A stretch of 64,000 nt of DNA from NCBI GenBank assembly GCA_002408085.1, contig DHQL01000008.1, positions 20,483 through 84,482 of the forward strand, in the 5' to 3' direction. The notes under the pieces are model-generated. The model saw only the letters and a list, made by a program, of their open reading frames with translations, made no database searches and had not been told where the DNA came from. Source of the DNA: Spirochaeta sp. UBA5339. GTDB taxonomy: Bacteria; Spirochaetota; Spirochaetia; DSM-2461. This document shows positions 44,382 through 52,790 of the stretch, in pieces; within the stretch, counting starts at the first letter, position 1; every line of letters starts with the position of its first letter. Position numbers and translations under genes: made by a program.

Positions 44382-45833
44382 TCATCTGTAAAAAAGTATT
44401 GAGTCTATCGCAAGAGTACTTCCGGTACTGTTTTCATTCCTCCCGGTAACCACAAAACGAAGATTCTTTGTCCCCGATGAGTTGAAGTTATACCTTCCCA
44501 TGTCCAGGTCCGTGTATTTGTTCACGGTGGAATACCCGTCCTGTTCCTCTCCCACATATTTTCCGGCCTGGGGAAGATAGAGCCTGAACTTTCCCCGGCT
44601 GCTCTGTTTTTTGACCCGGACAACTATGTTCCACTGCCCGGCGGCAGGCAGATCAGCCTGATACTCCACATAGTCACCATTGCTGTCCGAATCAAGCTTA
44701 TTCCCCCCTCCCCCGCTGGCGGCAGCCTCATAGAAGTCGTACTGATCGGCGCCATAGGAGCTTACAGGCAGATCTTCCGCTTCAAACAGGTTCGCCCATG
44801 AACTGTCCATCACTTTGGCCAGGGCGAGTTTTGTACTCCCTCTCTGGCCCGCTTCATAGAACATATACCGGGATGTCCCCTCGGTATACAGAAATGGTGC
44901 GGCGGCCCTGTCGTTTTCAGGAGCCAGATTGCTGGCCCGATAGAAAATGCCGAGGTGATTCTCCATGGAAAAGTCGTCACCGACTTCCGTTGCGCACATA
45001 TCTCCGGTACTGGTGTGATAGAGGACCATATACCGGCCGTCTATTATAGCCATAGAAGCGCCGGAAAGGTTGGTCGCTCCGTCAGCTCCGGGAAGGATAA
45101 GATCCGCATCGTAGGGAGTGAAGCTCTTACCGTCATTCGATATGGACAGTCCAATCTTTCTGCCGTTGCCGGTTCCTTCAAGCAGCATATGCAGCATGAT
45201 ATAGCGGTTGCCCACACCGGGAATCTCATATTCATATACCCGTGCATATTGAGCTTCGGTATATCCGCTTCCAAACTGACTTGCCTGAAGCGCAATACCC
45301 CCATACTCCCAGCTGATTCCGTCGACGGAGTAGGCCCAGCGGTTTGTATTGTTCTCTCCATGAAAGTACATAAGATACTTTCCATACTGATCCGCCCAAA
45401 TCACATGGGGTCCGGATACATGGGACACATTAATCCCCTCAAAGGTTTTTGAGACAATTGGATTTCCGGAATAGTCGGTATAGGGCCCTTCAATATTGTC
45501 AGCATAGGCCAGATTAATTCCACCCGGCGCATCATGAGGAGCATAGTACATGTAGTACCGTCCTAAAGGACTGCTCAAGTGTTCGTCTGCCCTGATCACC
45601 ATGGGGAAAATCTGTTCTCCCGTTGGATCATGAACCAGCTGGTCCGGCTGAATGGTCTTGAAATATCTGAAGCTTGTAAGGCTTTCCAGATCCAGGGACT
45701 GAATATCTTCCTCTGTAGATGCTGTCGTTTCTTCAGCGATAGCTCTTGCCGCTCCCCCTGTTCCGATATCCTGGCTGCAGCTTAAAATCATCAGAATGAT
45801 CCCTGCGCACCACGGTAGTGCTCCTTTTTTCAT
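44382..45833 (-). CDS. GH43-like beta-propeller lipoprotein with C-terminal carbohydrate-binding domain
   Basis: A 483-residue lipoprotein; the signal ends MILSC (Cys19). Residues 45-350 show blade-like repeats typical of five-bladed GH43-type propellers (GRYYMYYAPHDAPGGINLAY, GKYLMYFHGENN, GRYMVLYHTSTG, SRYMFYEAGQRG). Residues 355-483 resemble a CBM6/35-type sandwich (FEAEDLPVSSYG, GDYVEYQADLPAAGQWNIVV). I do not see the canonical GH43 catalytic set with certainty, so the enzyme class is tentative. ATG 45833 follows AAGGA. Divergent from a LacI gene, with two related operators between. Confidence 0.75.
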   Translation of the reverse strand: MKKGALPWCAGIILMILSCSQDIGTGGAARAIAEETTASTEEDIQSLDLESLTSFRYFKTIQPDQLVHDPTGEQIFPMVIRADEHLSSPLGRYYMYYAPHDAPGGINLAYADNIEGPYTDYSGNPIVSKTFEGINVSHVSGPHVIWADQYGKYLMYFHGENNTNRWAYSVDGISWEYGGIALQASQFGSGYTEAQYARVYEYEIPGVGNRYIMLHMLLEGTGNGRKIGLSISNDGKSFTPYDADLILPGADGATNLSGASMAIIDGRYMVLYHTSTGDMCATEVGDDFSMENHLGIFYRASNLAPENDRAAAPFLYTEGTSRYMFYEAGQRGSTKLALAKVMDSSWANLFEAEDLPVSSYGADQYDFYEAAASGGGGNKLDSDSNGDYVEYQADLPAAGQWNIVVRVKKQSSRGKFRLYLPQAGKYVGEEQDGYSTVNKYTDLDMGRYNFNSSGTKNLRFVVTGRNENSTGSTLAIDSILFYR

Positions 45834-45850
45834 TGTTCCTTCATCTCCTT

Positions 45851-45868
45851 TGATTAAACGTATAATCA
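45851..45868. promoter_or_regulatory. LacI-type operator before the GH43-like gene
   Basis: TGATTAAACGTATAATCA is a near palindrome centred on CG, 18 bases upstream of the start at 45833. It has the same design as the sites at 45958 and 52466-52503. Confidence 0.65.
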
Positions 45869-45957
45869 TTAATACCATAACCTTTCTGAGTTGTCAAAAA
45901 ATACTTGATTATTTCAGGATACATATCTGAAATTTTTCCTCTATTCCAAAAGAACAG

Positions 45958-45973
45958 GATAAAACGTATTATT
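45958..45973. promoter_or_regulatory. LacI-type operator before the lacI-type gene at 46006
   Basis: GATAAAACGTATTATT matches the GATAAAACGTTTTATC palindrome at 52488 in 13 of 16 positions. It lies 33 bases before the regulator start, which suggests autoregulation. Confidence 0.6.
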
Positions 45974-46005
45974 AAAGGCATTATGAAGACAGCGGCAGGA
46001 AGCAG

Positions 46006-46998
46006 ATGAGCAAAAAGAACAGTAAAGTCACCATAAGAGAGATTGCAGAGGCTTCCGGAGTCTCTTACGCCACCGTTTCAGTGGTATTGAACGGAAAGAC
46101 AAACGGAAGCATCCGGGTATCCGATAAAACAAGACAGAAGATTCAGGACACGGCCCTCGAACTTGGTTACATTCCCAATCAGGCCGCCCGTACTTTGAAA
46201 GGCCAGAGAAAAGATCTTATCGCCGTCTTCACCTACGAAAAGGTTTTTCCCGTCAATGTAAACAACGAGTTCTACCCATTCTTTGCCGGCATAGAAGAGG
46301 AAGCGGAAAAACTCGGGTTTGACCTTCTGATTCTAAATAAACGCCCTGGAAGAGAGGAGCTGATGCTGGACACAGTATCCCGTATATTCAGTGCCGACGG
46401 GGCCATAATGCTTGGTATAGACCGGGATGATGAAGTCATACGCTATCTGCTGCAGCACAACTTTCCCCTGGTATTCACAGGACGGCGGAATCTGGACAGA
46501 GAAGAAACCAACTGGGTAACCCTGGACTACAGGATGGGTATAAGCGACATTCTAGGGCACCTGAGCAACAGGGGCTTTGATCAGATCCTCTATATAAGCC
46601 GGGAAGGGAAGAAATGGGAGCCCGAAGAGGACCGGGAACGTTTTGTAAAGGAGGAAGCGGCAAAATACGGTTTTACCAATGTTCTCTCCTGTACCGCCGA
46701 TTCCCGGCACCCCTTACTCCCTGGGGTAGACAGCAGCCGAACCTGTCTGATTTTCGATCATCTGGCCACAGCAAATCTCTTTAAAGAGGAACTGAACAGT
46801 ACCTCCGCCGGCAGCCCGCTGGAATATGCGGTCTTTGAAGACGACTGGTCGGGGGAGTTTCAGGACTGGACCAGACTCTCGGATGAGCGGGTAGAGCTGG
46901 GCAGAGAAACTGTCCGGCTGCTTGTCGATATTCTGGAACAGAAGCAGACACCGCCGGTTCAGAAAACCATACCCGTTACCGCCGTCATCGGCGGCTGA
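46006..46998 (+). CDS. LacI-family transcriptional regulator (paralogue 1)
   Basis: A 330-residue regulator with HTH TIREIAEASGVSYATVSVVL (residues 9-28) and a hinge ending LGYIPNQAARTLKGQ. The effector domain is close in order to the regulator at 47000: both share VFxYE, a FYxFxxGIExEAE block, ILLRL/YLLQHNFPLVFxGRRxL and a final SxERVxLG...I. Divergent from the GH43-like gene and convergent with paralogue 2, with stops 1 base apart. Both regulators probably recognise the GATAAAACG-type operators. Confidence 0.92.
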   Translation: MSKKNSKVTIREIAEASGVSYATVSVVLNGKTNGSIRVSDKTRQKIQDTALELGYIPNQAARTLKGQRKDLIAVFTYEKVFPVNVNNEFYPFFAGIEEEAEKLGFDLLILNKRPGREELMLDTVSRIFSADGAIMLGIDRDDEVIRYLLQHNFPLVFTGRRNLDREETNWVTLDYRMGISDILGHLSNRGFDQILYISREGKKWEPEEDRERFVKEEAAKYGFTNVLSCTADSRHPLLPGVDSSRTCLIFDHLATANLFKEELNSTSAGSPLEYAVFEDDWSGEFQDWTRLSDERVELGRETVRLLVDILEQKQTPPVQKTIPVTAVIGG

Positions 46999-46999
46999 C

Positions 47000-48013
47000 T
47001 CAGGCCCTGAGAAGAGTCCCGCCATAATGTATTTCCGGTGAGATAAGCCGGACAACGGGTCCCTCTTCATCCCCCTTGATCAGCCCTTTAAGAATGGAAA
47101 CAGCCTCCATTCCCAGTTTGACTCTCTCGCTGGACCAGCAGGTCCAGTTCAGAGTTGAGCTGAACCACTGATCCTCAAGAAGAACCGCTGAAATATCCCT
47201 GCCCGGAACCAGCCCCTCCTTCCGGCAGAGCTCCTCCATCTGCAGGGCAATTTCTTTCCGCTCCACAAAGAACAGGGTGACACCCTCTTTCAGAGCCCTC
47301 CTCAGAATCTCTTTATTGATCCCCTGTCGGGAAAGCTGCAGACTGCCTCCCTCACGATCTCCGGCAAGCTCTTCAAGCGCCGACAGACGGTCCTGGTAGG
47401 GCTCTTCCTTTACCTCATAACAGAGATAGAGGAAGTTCCTGTGCCCGTGCTCCCAGACAAGATCCACCAGACTGGAAATGATGGAATAGTAGTCAAACCC
47501 GACCATGCTGACCTCCCGGCCGTTCAGGTCGCGCCGCCCGATAAAAACCAGGGGAAAGTTGTCATCCATCAGCCTCAGAAGGATCTCTGTATGCCGTTTG
47601 ATACCAATCAGGATTCCCCCGTCCCCAAGCTTAAGGCGGTTCAGACTGATTTCACGGTCTCCATCCTCCGGTCCGGCACCGGATTTTTTAGTCAGCAGAA
47701 GGATATCGAATCCCGATTCCTCCGCCTCCTTTTCAATCCCAAGCAGAAACTCGTAGAACTCACTCTCTGCAGCAAAAGGGAATGCCGGTTCGTAGGAGAA
47801 CACAGAGAGAATATTGCTGATGCCCGATACCAGATTCTGGGCTGCAGGATCGGGAACATATCCCAGTTTTTCGGCTGCCCGCCTGATTTTCTCCTTGCGC
47901 TCACCGCTGACCCGTATACTGCTGCCTTCCCTGCTGTTAAGAACGGCAGAGACCGCGGATACCGAAACACCAGCTTCCTGAGCAACGTCCCTGATTCTTA
48001 TCTTCTTTTTCAT
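47000..48013 (-). CDS. LacI-family transcriptional regulator (paralogue 2)
   Basis: A 337-residue regulator with HTH IRDVAQEAGVSVSAVSAVLN (residues 6-25) and hinge LGYVPDPAAQNLVSG. The effector domain shows the same blocks as the regulator at 46006 (FYEFLLGIEKEAEESGFDIL, NFPLVFIGRRDLNGRE, WSSERVKLGMEAV). It is the last gene of the transporter operon that starts at 52441, 10 bases after the FAD oxidoreductase gene, so it should be co-expressed with the genes it likely controls. Confidence 0.92.
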   Translation of the reverse strand: MKKKIRIRDVAQEAGVSVSAVSAVLNSREGSSIRVSGERKEKIRRAAEKLGYVPDPAAQNLVSGISNILSVFSYEPAFPFAAESEFYEFLLGIEKEAEESGFDILLLTKKSGAGPEDGDREISLNRLKLGDGGILIGIKRHTEILLRLMDDNFPLVFIGRRDLNGREVSMVGFDYYSIISSLVDLVWEHGHRNFLYLCYEVKEEPYQDRLSALEELAGDREGGSLQLSRQGINKEILRRALKEGVTLFFVERKEIALQMEELCRKEGLVPGRDISAVLLEDQWFSSTLNWTCWSSERVKLGMEAVSILKGLIKGDEEGPVVRLISPEIHYGGTLLRA

Positions 48014-48023
48014 ACACCCTTCC

Positions 48024-49373
48024 TCAAGGCAGGTATGCCCCCTGTTTCAGCAGAAGAGCCCGGATCTCTTCATAGGGAACATCGGGAAATTCCCGCCCCC
48101 CTTTTACTGCGGCAGCTGCGGCGGCCCCTCCGGCATGGCCGATGGCTCCGGCCCCCGGCGTCGTCCGGAATGCAGCCTGAGCTTCAAAATCTCCCGAAAT
48201 GCACCGTCCCACTGTCAGCAGGTTGGTGACCTTCCCGTTAACAAGAGATCTGTAGGGCAGAGTGTAGTACTCACCCCATTCGAGGTGTGAGTGAAAGGTA
48301 CCCTCACCGCTTGGACTGTGGATATCTATGGGATAGCCGTTGCAGACAACGGCGTCCTCGAACTTTCTGCCCGCAAGGATATCCTCCTTTGTCACCGTGT
48401 AGAGTCCCACTATCTGCCGGGACGAGCGGACTCCCACTGAAGGTCCGGTGAAGCAGAGCACAGCCTTTTCAAATCCCGGAATCCATTTTCGGAAAAAGTT
48501 CGTCAGCTCCCTGGCCTGCCGCCGTCCCTCAATCTCGGCCTTTGTCAGCTCGAAGGGTTCGGTGGAGTCCAGGCCGGTAATCCTGGAGGTATTGATGATG
48601 ACCTCACCGGGATTGTTGGTTTCAAAGAAAAGAATATCCTCCCTGGAGAAGCTGATATCCCCTGCCTTCTTTGCGGCATCCAGGGTCTTAACAAAGCCTC
48701 CGATGGAGAGCCTGTCGGCCCGGTCAATCAGAGCGGTATCGCCCTTGAGCCGGGGAAACTCCTCGGGATGAGCGTGGATATACTCTCTGACCCGGGGGAT
48801 ATCCACTCCGTACATCCGCAGCTTCATGGTCATAGGCTGGCTCACTCCATCCTCAATCCGGCCTTTCAGAAAGGGAACTCCCGACCATGCACAGAGATCG
48901 GCATCTCCGCTTGCATCGATAAAAAAGGGGGCCTCCAGACGGCTCAGGCCGGACTTGTTGCAGACCTGAATATCCCTGATCCGGCCTTCCGAATGGTTTA
49001 CTCCCGCAAGCATGGTGTGGTAAAGCAGCGATCCCCCCGCCTCCAGGTACATCTGTTCCAGTTCATACTTCATTCCCTCCAGATCGAAGGGAGTCACCGA
49101 ATAGGTATAACCGGTGGTGTCAAAAATATGCCCCGTAGAAAGGCCCGCAGAAGCAAGACCTTCGATCAGCTCTCCGGTAATTCCCCGGATCACCTGATCT
49201 CTTCCGGCATGGAAGGTCATCATGGGACCGACACCGGCGGCTGTCAGCATTCCTCCCAGATAGCCGTTCTTCTCCACAATCAGGGTCTTAACTCCCTCCC
49301 GGGCCGCGGCAATCCCGGCAATAGCTCCTGAGATTCCTCCGCCGACAATGATCAGTTCAAAATCTTTTTTCAT
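48024..49373 (-). CDS. FAD-dependent oxidoreductase (FAD_oxidored, PF12831 type)
   Basis: A 449-residue flavoenzyme. LIIVGGGISGAIAGIAAARE near residue 7 is the dinucleotide site, then VEKNGYLGGMLTAAGVGPMM, which is the family's characteristic 'GG-x-T' block. PFFIDASGDADLCAWSGVPF near 170 and VGRCISGDFEAQAAFRTTPG near 395 are further FAD_oxidored marks. There is no signal peptide. Such enzymes recur in sugar-transport operons of many bacteria, and their substrates are mostly unknown. ATG 49373 follows AAGGATGAGG. It is 5 bases after the permease gene. Confidence 0.88.
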   Translation of the reverse strand: MKKDFELIIVGGGISGAIAGIAAAREGVKTLIVEKNGYLGGMLTAAGVGPMMTFHAGRDQVIRGITGELIEGLASAGLSTGHIFDTTGYTYSVTPFDLEGMKYELEQMYLEAGGSLLYHTMLAGVNHSEGRIRDIQVCNKSGLSRLEAPFFIDASGDADLCAWSGVPFLKGRIEDGVSQPMTMKLRMYGVDIPRVREYIHAHPEEFPRLKGDTALIDRADRLSIGGFVKTLDAAKKAGDISFSREDILFFETNNPGEVIINTSRITGLDSTEPFELTKAEIEGRRQARELTNFFRKWIPGFEKAVLCFTGPSVGVRSSRQIVGLYTVTKEDILAGRKFEDAVVCNGYPIDIHSPSGEGTFHSHLEWGEYYTLPYRSLVNGKVTNLLTVGRCISGDFEAQAAFRTTPGAGAIGHAGGAAAAAAVKGGREFPDVPYEEIRALLLKQGAYLP

Positions 49374-49378
49374 GGGCC

Positions 49379-50224
49379 TCATCCTTTCAGCCCGGAAAAT
49401 GCCATGGCATTGGTTATCTTCTTCTGAAAGGTCACATACACCAGCAGTATGGGGATCACCGAAACACTTGTCGCCGCCAGCTGCAGATGCCACTGGGGCA
49501 GTCCGTAGGAGTCGTTGAAATTCGCCAGACTCAGGGGAATGGTGAAGAGCTTCACCGAGTCGATAAACACCAGAGGCTCCAGAAAGCAGTTCCAGCTGTA
49601 AAGAAAGGTCAGAATTGCTGTGGAACTGAATACGGGCAGGGATATGGGCAAAATAATGCGAAGATAGGTCTTGAAGGCCGACAGACCGTCCAGAAAAGCC
49701 GCCTCCTCCAGCTCACCTGGTATGGTGATAAAGTACTGACGCATCATAAATGTGGAAAAAGCACCCTGGGCTCCGAATATGGGGATAAGAATCAGGGGTA
49801 TATGAGTATTAATGAGCCTGAAGGTCTTCATAAAAAAGAAGTTGGGAACAATGGTCTCCTCAATGGGCATCATCAGAGAACTCAGAAGCATCAGAAAGAG
49901 AATCTCACGGCCCCGGAATTTCATTCTGCCGAAGGCGTATCCCGCCATGCCTGCAAAAAACAGATTTCCCAGTGTCACAAGCACGGCAATATAAATGCTG
50001 TTGAAGTACTGCCGGGCAAAGGGCTGATACCGGAAAGCTTCGCCGTAGTTGTCCCAGCGCCATCCGGAAGGCAGAAGCCGGGGCATCCCGAAGATCTGAT
50101 CCGGAGAGTTCAGCGAGTTGATCAGCATCCACCAGAAGGGATAAAGAAATGGTATTGAGAGAACAATCAGCAAGGCATAGATGTGCAGCGGATATTCACG
50201 GTAGCGTATTTTATTAATCTTCAT
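49379..50224 (-). CDS. ABC sugar transporter permease, MalG type
   Basis: A 281-residue membrane protein with six hydrophobic segments and the EAA loop LEEAAFLDGLSAFKTYLRIILPISLPV near residues 181-207. It overlaps the MalF-type gene by 11 bases. With the binding protein at 51161 it makes a CUT1 importer. No ATPase gene is nearby, so a shared ATPase elsewhere is likely. Confidence 0.93.
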   Translation of the reverse strand: MKINKIRYREYPLHIYALLIVLSIPFLYPFWWMLINSLNSPDQIFGMPRLLPSGWRWDNYGEAFRYQPFARQYFNSIYIAVLVTLGNLFFAGMAGYAFGRMKFRGREILFLMLLSSLMMPIEETIVPNFFFMKTFRLINTHIPLILIPIFGAQGAFSTFMMRQYFITIPGELEEAAFLDGLSAFKTYLRIILPISLPVFSSTAILTFLYSWNCFLEPLVFIDSVKLFTIPLSLANFNDSYGLPQWHLQLAATSVSVIPILLVYVTFQKKITNAMAFSGLKG

Positions 50225-51101
50225 AATGGCTGATCCTTTTTCTGGAACTCCACTGGAGGATTGTCATAAGCAGAACAATAAGAAAGAGCACCACAGCAAC
50301 GGCACTGGCATAGCCGTACTGAAAAAACTGAAAGGCCTGATAGTAGATGTAGTAGACCAGAACCATTGTCGAGTGGTTGGGCCCGCCTCCTGTAAGGAGA
50401 AGGATTGTGTCAAAAACCTTGAGGGACCCGATAACCGTCAGTATGGTAACCATCAGCAGCGAGGGCATAAGAAGGGGAACCGTGATGCTTCGGAAGGTTC
50501 TCAAGGGACCGGCACCATCGATCCTGGATGCCTCGTAATACTGCACCGGCAGGTTCATTATGGCGGCGATAAAGATAATTACATTCATCCCCAGGTTCTT
50601 GATAACCCGGTTAACGATGACACTGACCATGGCCCAGCCCGGCTCGTGAAGCCAGTTGGGTCCGGAAATTCCCACAGCACCCAGAACGGCATTGACCGCG
50701 CCCTGATCCCCTCCCTGAAGGAGAAACTTCCAGACGATGGCCCATGCGACAGCTGAAGTGACTACCGGTGCGAATATAATGGTTCTGAAAATCTCCACTC
50801 CCCTGAAGGGCCTTGCCAGGAGCAGGGCGATCAGCAGAGAAAGTGCAATATTCAGAGGGACCTGGCCCAGGGAGAAAACAAAGGTGTTTTTTATCGTTTT
50901 CAACAGAATGGGGTCTGATGAGAACATCTTGATATAGTTATTCAGACCGATAAAGAGGTTCTGTCCGGTCAGAAGGTTCCGTTCCTGAAAACTGTATAAT
51001 ACAACGGCAACCAGAGGCCCCAGAACAAAAAGAAAATATCCAATCATCTGGGGAGCGATAAACAGGTAGGCCGAAGCCTGTTGATTCCTGGATTTGTGCA
51101 T
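50214..51101 (-). CDS. ABC sugar transporter permease, MalF type
   Basis: A 295-residue membrane protein with six hydrophobic segments and the EAA loop YEASRIDGAGPLRTFRSITVPLLMPS near residues 190-215. It follows the binding-protein gene at 59 bases and overlaps the MalG-type gene by 11. It is the second channel half of the importer. Confidence 0.93.
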   Translation of the reverse strand: MHKSRNQQASAYLFIAPQMIGYFLFVLGPLVAVVLYSFQERNLLTGQNLFIGLNNYIKMFSSDPILLKTIKNTFVFSLGQVPLNIALSLLIALLLARPFRGVEIFRTIIFAPVVTSAVAWAIVWKFLLQGGDQGAVNAVLGAVGISGPNWLHEPGWAMVSVIVNRVIKNLGMNVIIFIAAIMNLPVQYYEASRIDGAGPLRTFRSITVPLLMPSLLMVTILTVIGSLKVFDTILLLTGGGPNHSTMVLVYYIYYQAFQFFQYGYASAVAVVLFLIVLLMTILQWSSRKRISHYED

Positions 51102-51160
51102 ATCTACTCCTGTGAAAGTGACTTCAGCCCGCCCCGGTGAGACAGACTGAAGCTTAAAGA

Positions 51161-52441
51161 TTACATCTGCGCCTTGATGGCTGCCGCAACGGAATCCATT
51201 ACTGCCTGAACATCGGCATCAGGATTCCAGAGACGGTCAAACTCCCCTGCCGCACTCAGTGAGATCTGGGGGAACTTTTCATGAAAGGGAAGAACCCGTC
51301 CGTACTTCAGACCCGGCACTACGGTGCCCACCATGCTTTCCAGAGAAATAGAGGGATTTCCCCCTATAAAACCGGATGAGTTCATGACTGACTCGCGGGC
51401 GGGAGGCCAGTAGACGGCCAACTTTTCCACATTGTCCTTATTGGTCATAAAGGCGAGGAAGGCCCTGGCGGCATCGGTATGGTGGCTTGAAGAGAAGGCA
51501 ACCACCGCGGCCTGGCCGATGGTATAGGAGGCATTGTCACCGGCGGGACCCTTGGGAAGAGGAGCAATGTCCCACTCCCAGTCAACATCCTTGAGTTTGG
51601 AAACCCGACTGATCTGACCGGAAGTCATGGCGGCGTTTCCAGCATAAAAGTCGCTCAGATCCCCTGGAGGAACAACACTTTTGTCACGGTAGACCATGTC
51701 ATGAAAGAGCTGCACGGCCTCGACGGAGGCTGCGGAATTAATCTTAACATTCCCGTTGGCGTCCCAGGCTTCTCCACCGTAGGCACGGATCATGGGAATC
51801 AGATTGTGCCAGACGCGGCTGCCGTAAGCGGCGCCGTCTATACCCTGAAAACCATAAACTCCGGTCAGGTCTTTAACCTCTTTGGAAATCCTGCGGAAGG
51901 CTTCCCAGGTCCACTCCCCTCTTTCAACAAGATCCGCGGGACTGTCGATTCCCGCCTCATCAAAGATGGTCTTGTTGTAGATGATCAGGAAGGGGGATGT
52001 GGAAAATGGAACACCATAAACAGCTCCGCCTTTGGTCCAGAGCCCCATGGCTCCCTCGGAAAAATCATCGGCGTCATAGGCAGCCAGATCTGCACTCAGG
52101 TCTTCCAGGATTCCGGCACCCATAAAAGTGGGTGCCGAAGTTTCTACCAGCCACCCGATGTCAGGAGGGTTGGACCCGGAGAGCTGAAGGGTAATCTTGG
52201 ACACATAGTCGCCGAAGGGAATGGAATCCACTGTCAGGTCGATATTGTATTCACTCTGGGCGGCATTAAACTCATCGGCCATGTCATAAAACAGCTGCAG
52301 CTGGGCATCATTGCTGGTCCAGGTTGTAAATCGGACAGGAACAGTCCCGCCCTCTGCAGAGGCAGTATCCCCCTGACCTGCCGCGGATAAGGAAAAAACA
52401 ATCAGCACTAGATTGAACGCGATAAATAATCGACTTCTCAT
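51161..52441 (-). CDS. Sugar ABC transporter substrate-binding protein
   Basis: A 426-residue cluster-1 binding protein. The signal peptide ends LSAAGQGD without a Cys, so it is released to the periplasm. VPVRFTTWTSNDAQLQLFYD opens the fold; LSGSNPPDIGWLVETSAPTF and FDEAGIDSPADLVERGEWTW are typical hinge-region blocks. First gene of the operon (binding protein, two permeases, FAD oxidoreductase, LacI). Two operators lie 25-62 bases upstream. The sugar is unknown; the GH43-like enzyme under a similar operator may supply it. Confidence 0.92.
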   Translation of the reverse strand: MRSRLFIAFNLVLIVFSLSAAGQGDTASAEGGTVPVRFTTWTSNDAQLQLFYDMADEFNAAQSEYNIDLTVDSIPFGDYVSKITLQLSGSNPPDIGWLVETSAPTFMGAGILEDLSADLAAYDADDFSEGAMGLWTKGGAVYGVPFSTSPFLIIYNKTIFDEAGIDSPADLVERGEWTWEAFRRISKEVKDLTGVYGFQGIDGAAYGSRVWHNLIPMIRAYGGEAWDANGNVKINSAASVEAVQLFHDMVYRDKSVVPPGDLSDFYAGNAAMTSGQISRVSKLKDVDWEWDIAPLPKGPAGDNASYTIGQAAVVAFSSSHHTDAARAFLAFMTNKDNVEKLAVYWPPARESVMNSSGFIGGNPSISLESMVGTVVPGLKYGRVLPFHEKFPQISLSAAGEFDRLWNPDADVQAVMDSVAAAIKAQM

Positions 52442-52465
52442 TTCACAACTCCTTTTTAATGTGCT

Positions 52466-52503
52466 TGATAAAACGATTTATCAGAAGGATAAAACGTTTT
52501 ATC
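52466..52503. promoter_or_regulatory. Two LacI-type operators upstream of the sugar-binding protein gene
   Basis: TGATAAAACGATTTATCA (52466-52483) and GATAAAACGTTTTATC (52488-52503) are a near-perfect and a perfect palindrome with CG centres, 22 bases apart centre to centre. They match the sites near 45851 and 45958. The gap 52442-52790 holds these, the NrdR box and no further gene I can support. Confidence 0.75.
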
Positions 52504-52729
52504 AAGTCTGTCAATCATATTAATCCCTTAATGTTCATGGATGAATAAAGCCAAGGAGGAACCACATCATACCCCAATGCAATTGAAGATCAGCAGCAGG
52601 ACTCTTCACCGGGAATAACGCCGGGCGGGCTTTTTTCCACGAATCCGGAAACATTTGATTATTTCCCTGCCCCAAGTATGGACAGTGCCCCCCATTCCTG
52701 TTTATATTTCTCCTCACCGACTTCAAGGG

Positions 52730-52745
52730 ACACTACATATGGTGT
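52730..52745. promoter_or_regulatory. NrdR box upstream of nrdD
   Basis: ACACTACATATGGTGT matches the NrdR-box form ACACwATATATwGTGT in all but two positions. A half site ACACTATA follows at 52773. NrdR represses ribonucleotide reductase genes when dATP is high. The nrdR gene is not in the window. Confidence 0.7.
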
Positions 52746-52790
52746 CCGTCCTGAAATCCCAATCGCAAATGCACACTATAAGGATAATAT

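Noticed and set aside
44382..45833. Confident assignment of the GH43-like gene to a named enzyme
   Set aside because: Propeller-like repeats and a binding domain are visible, but I cannot place the catalytic acids with certainty.
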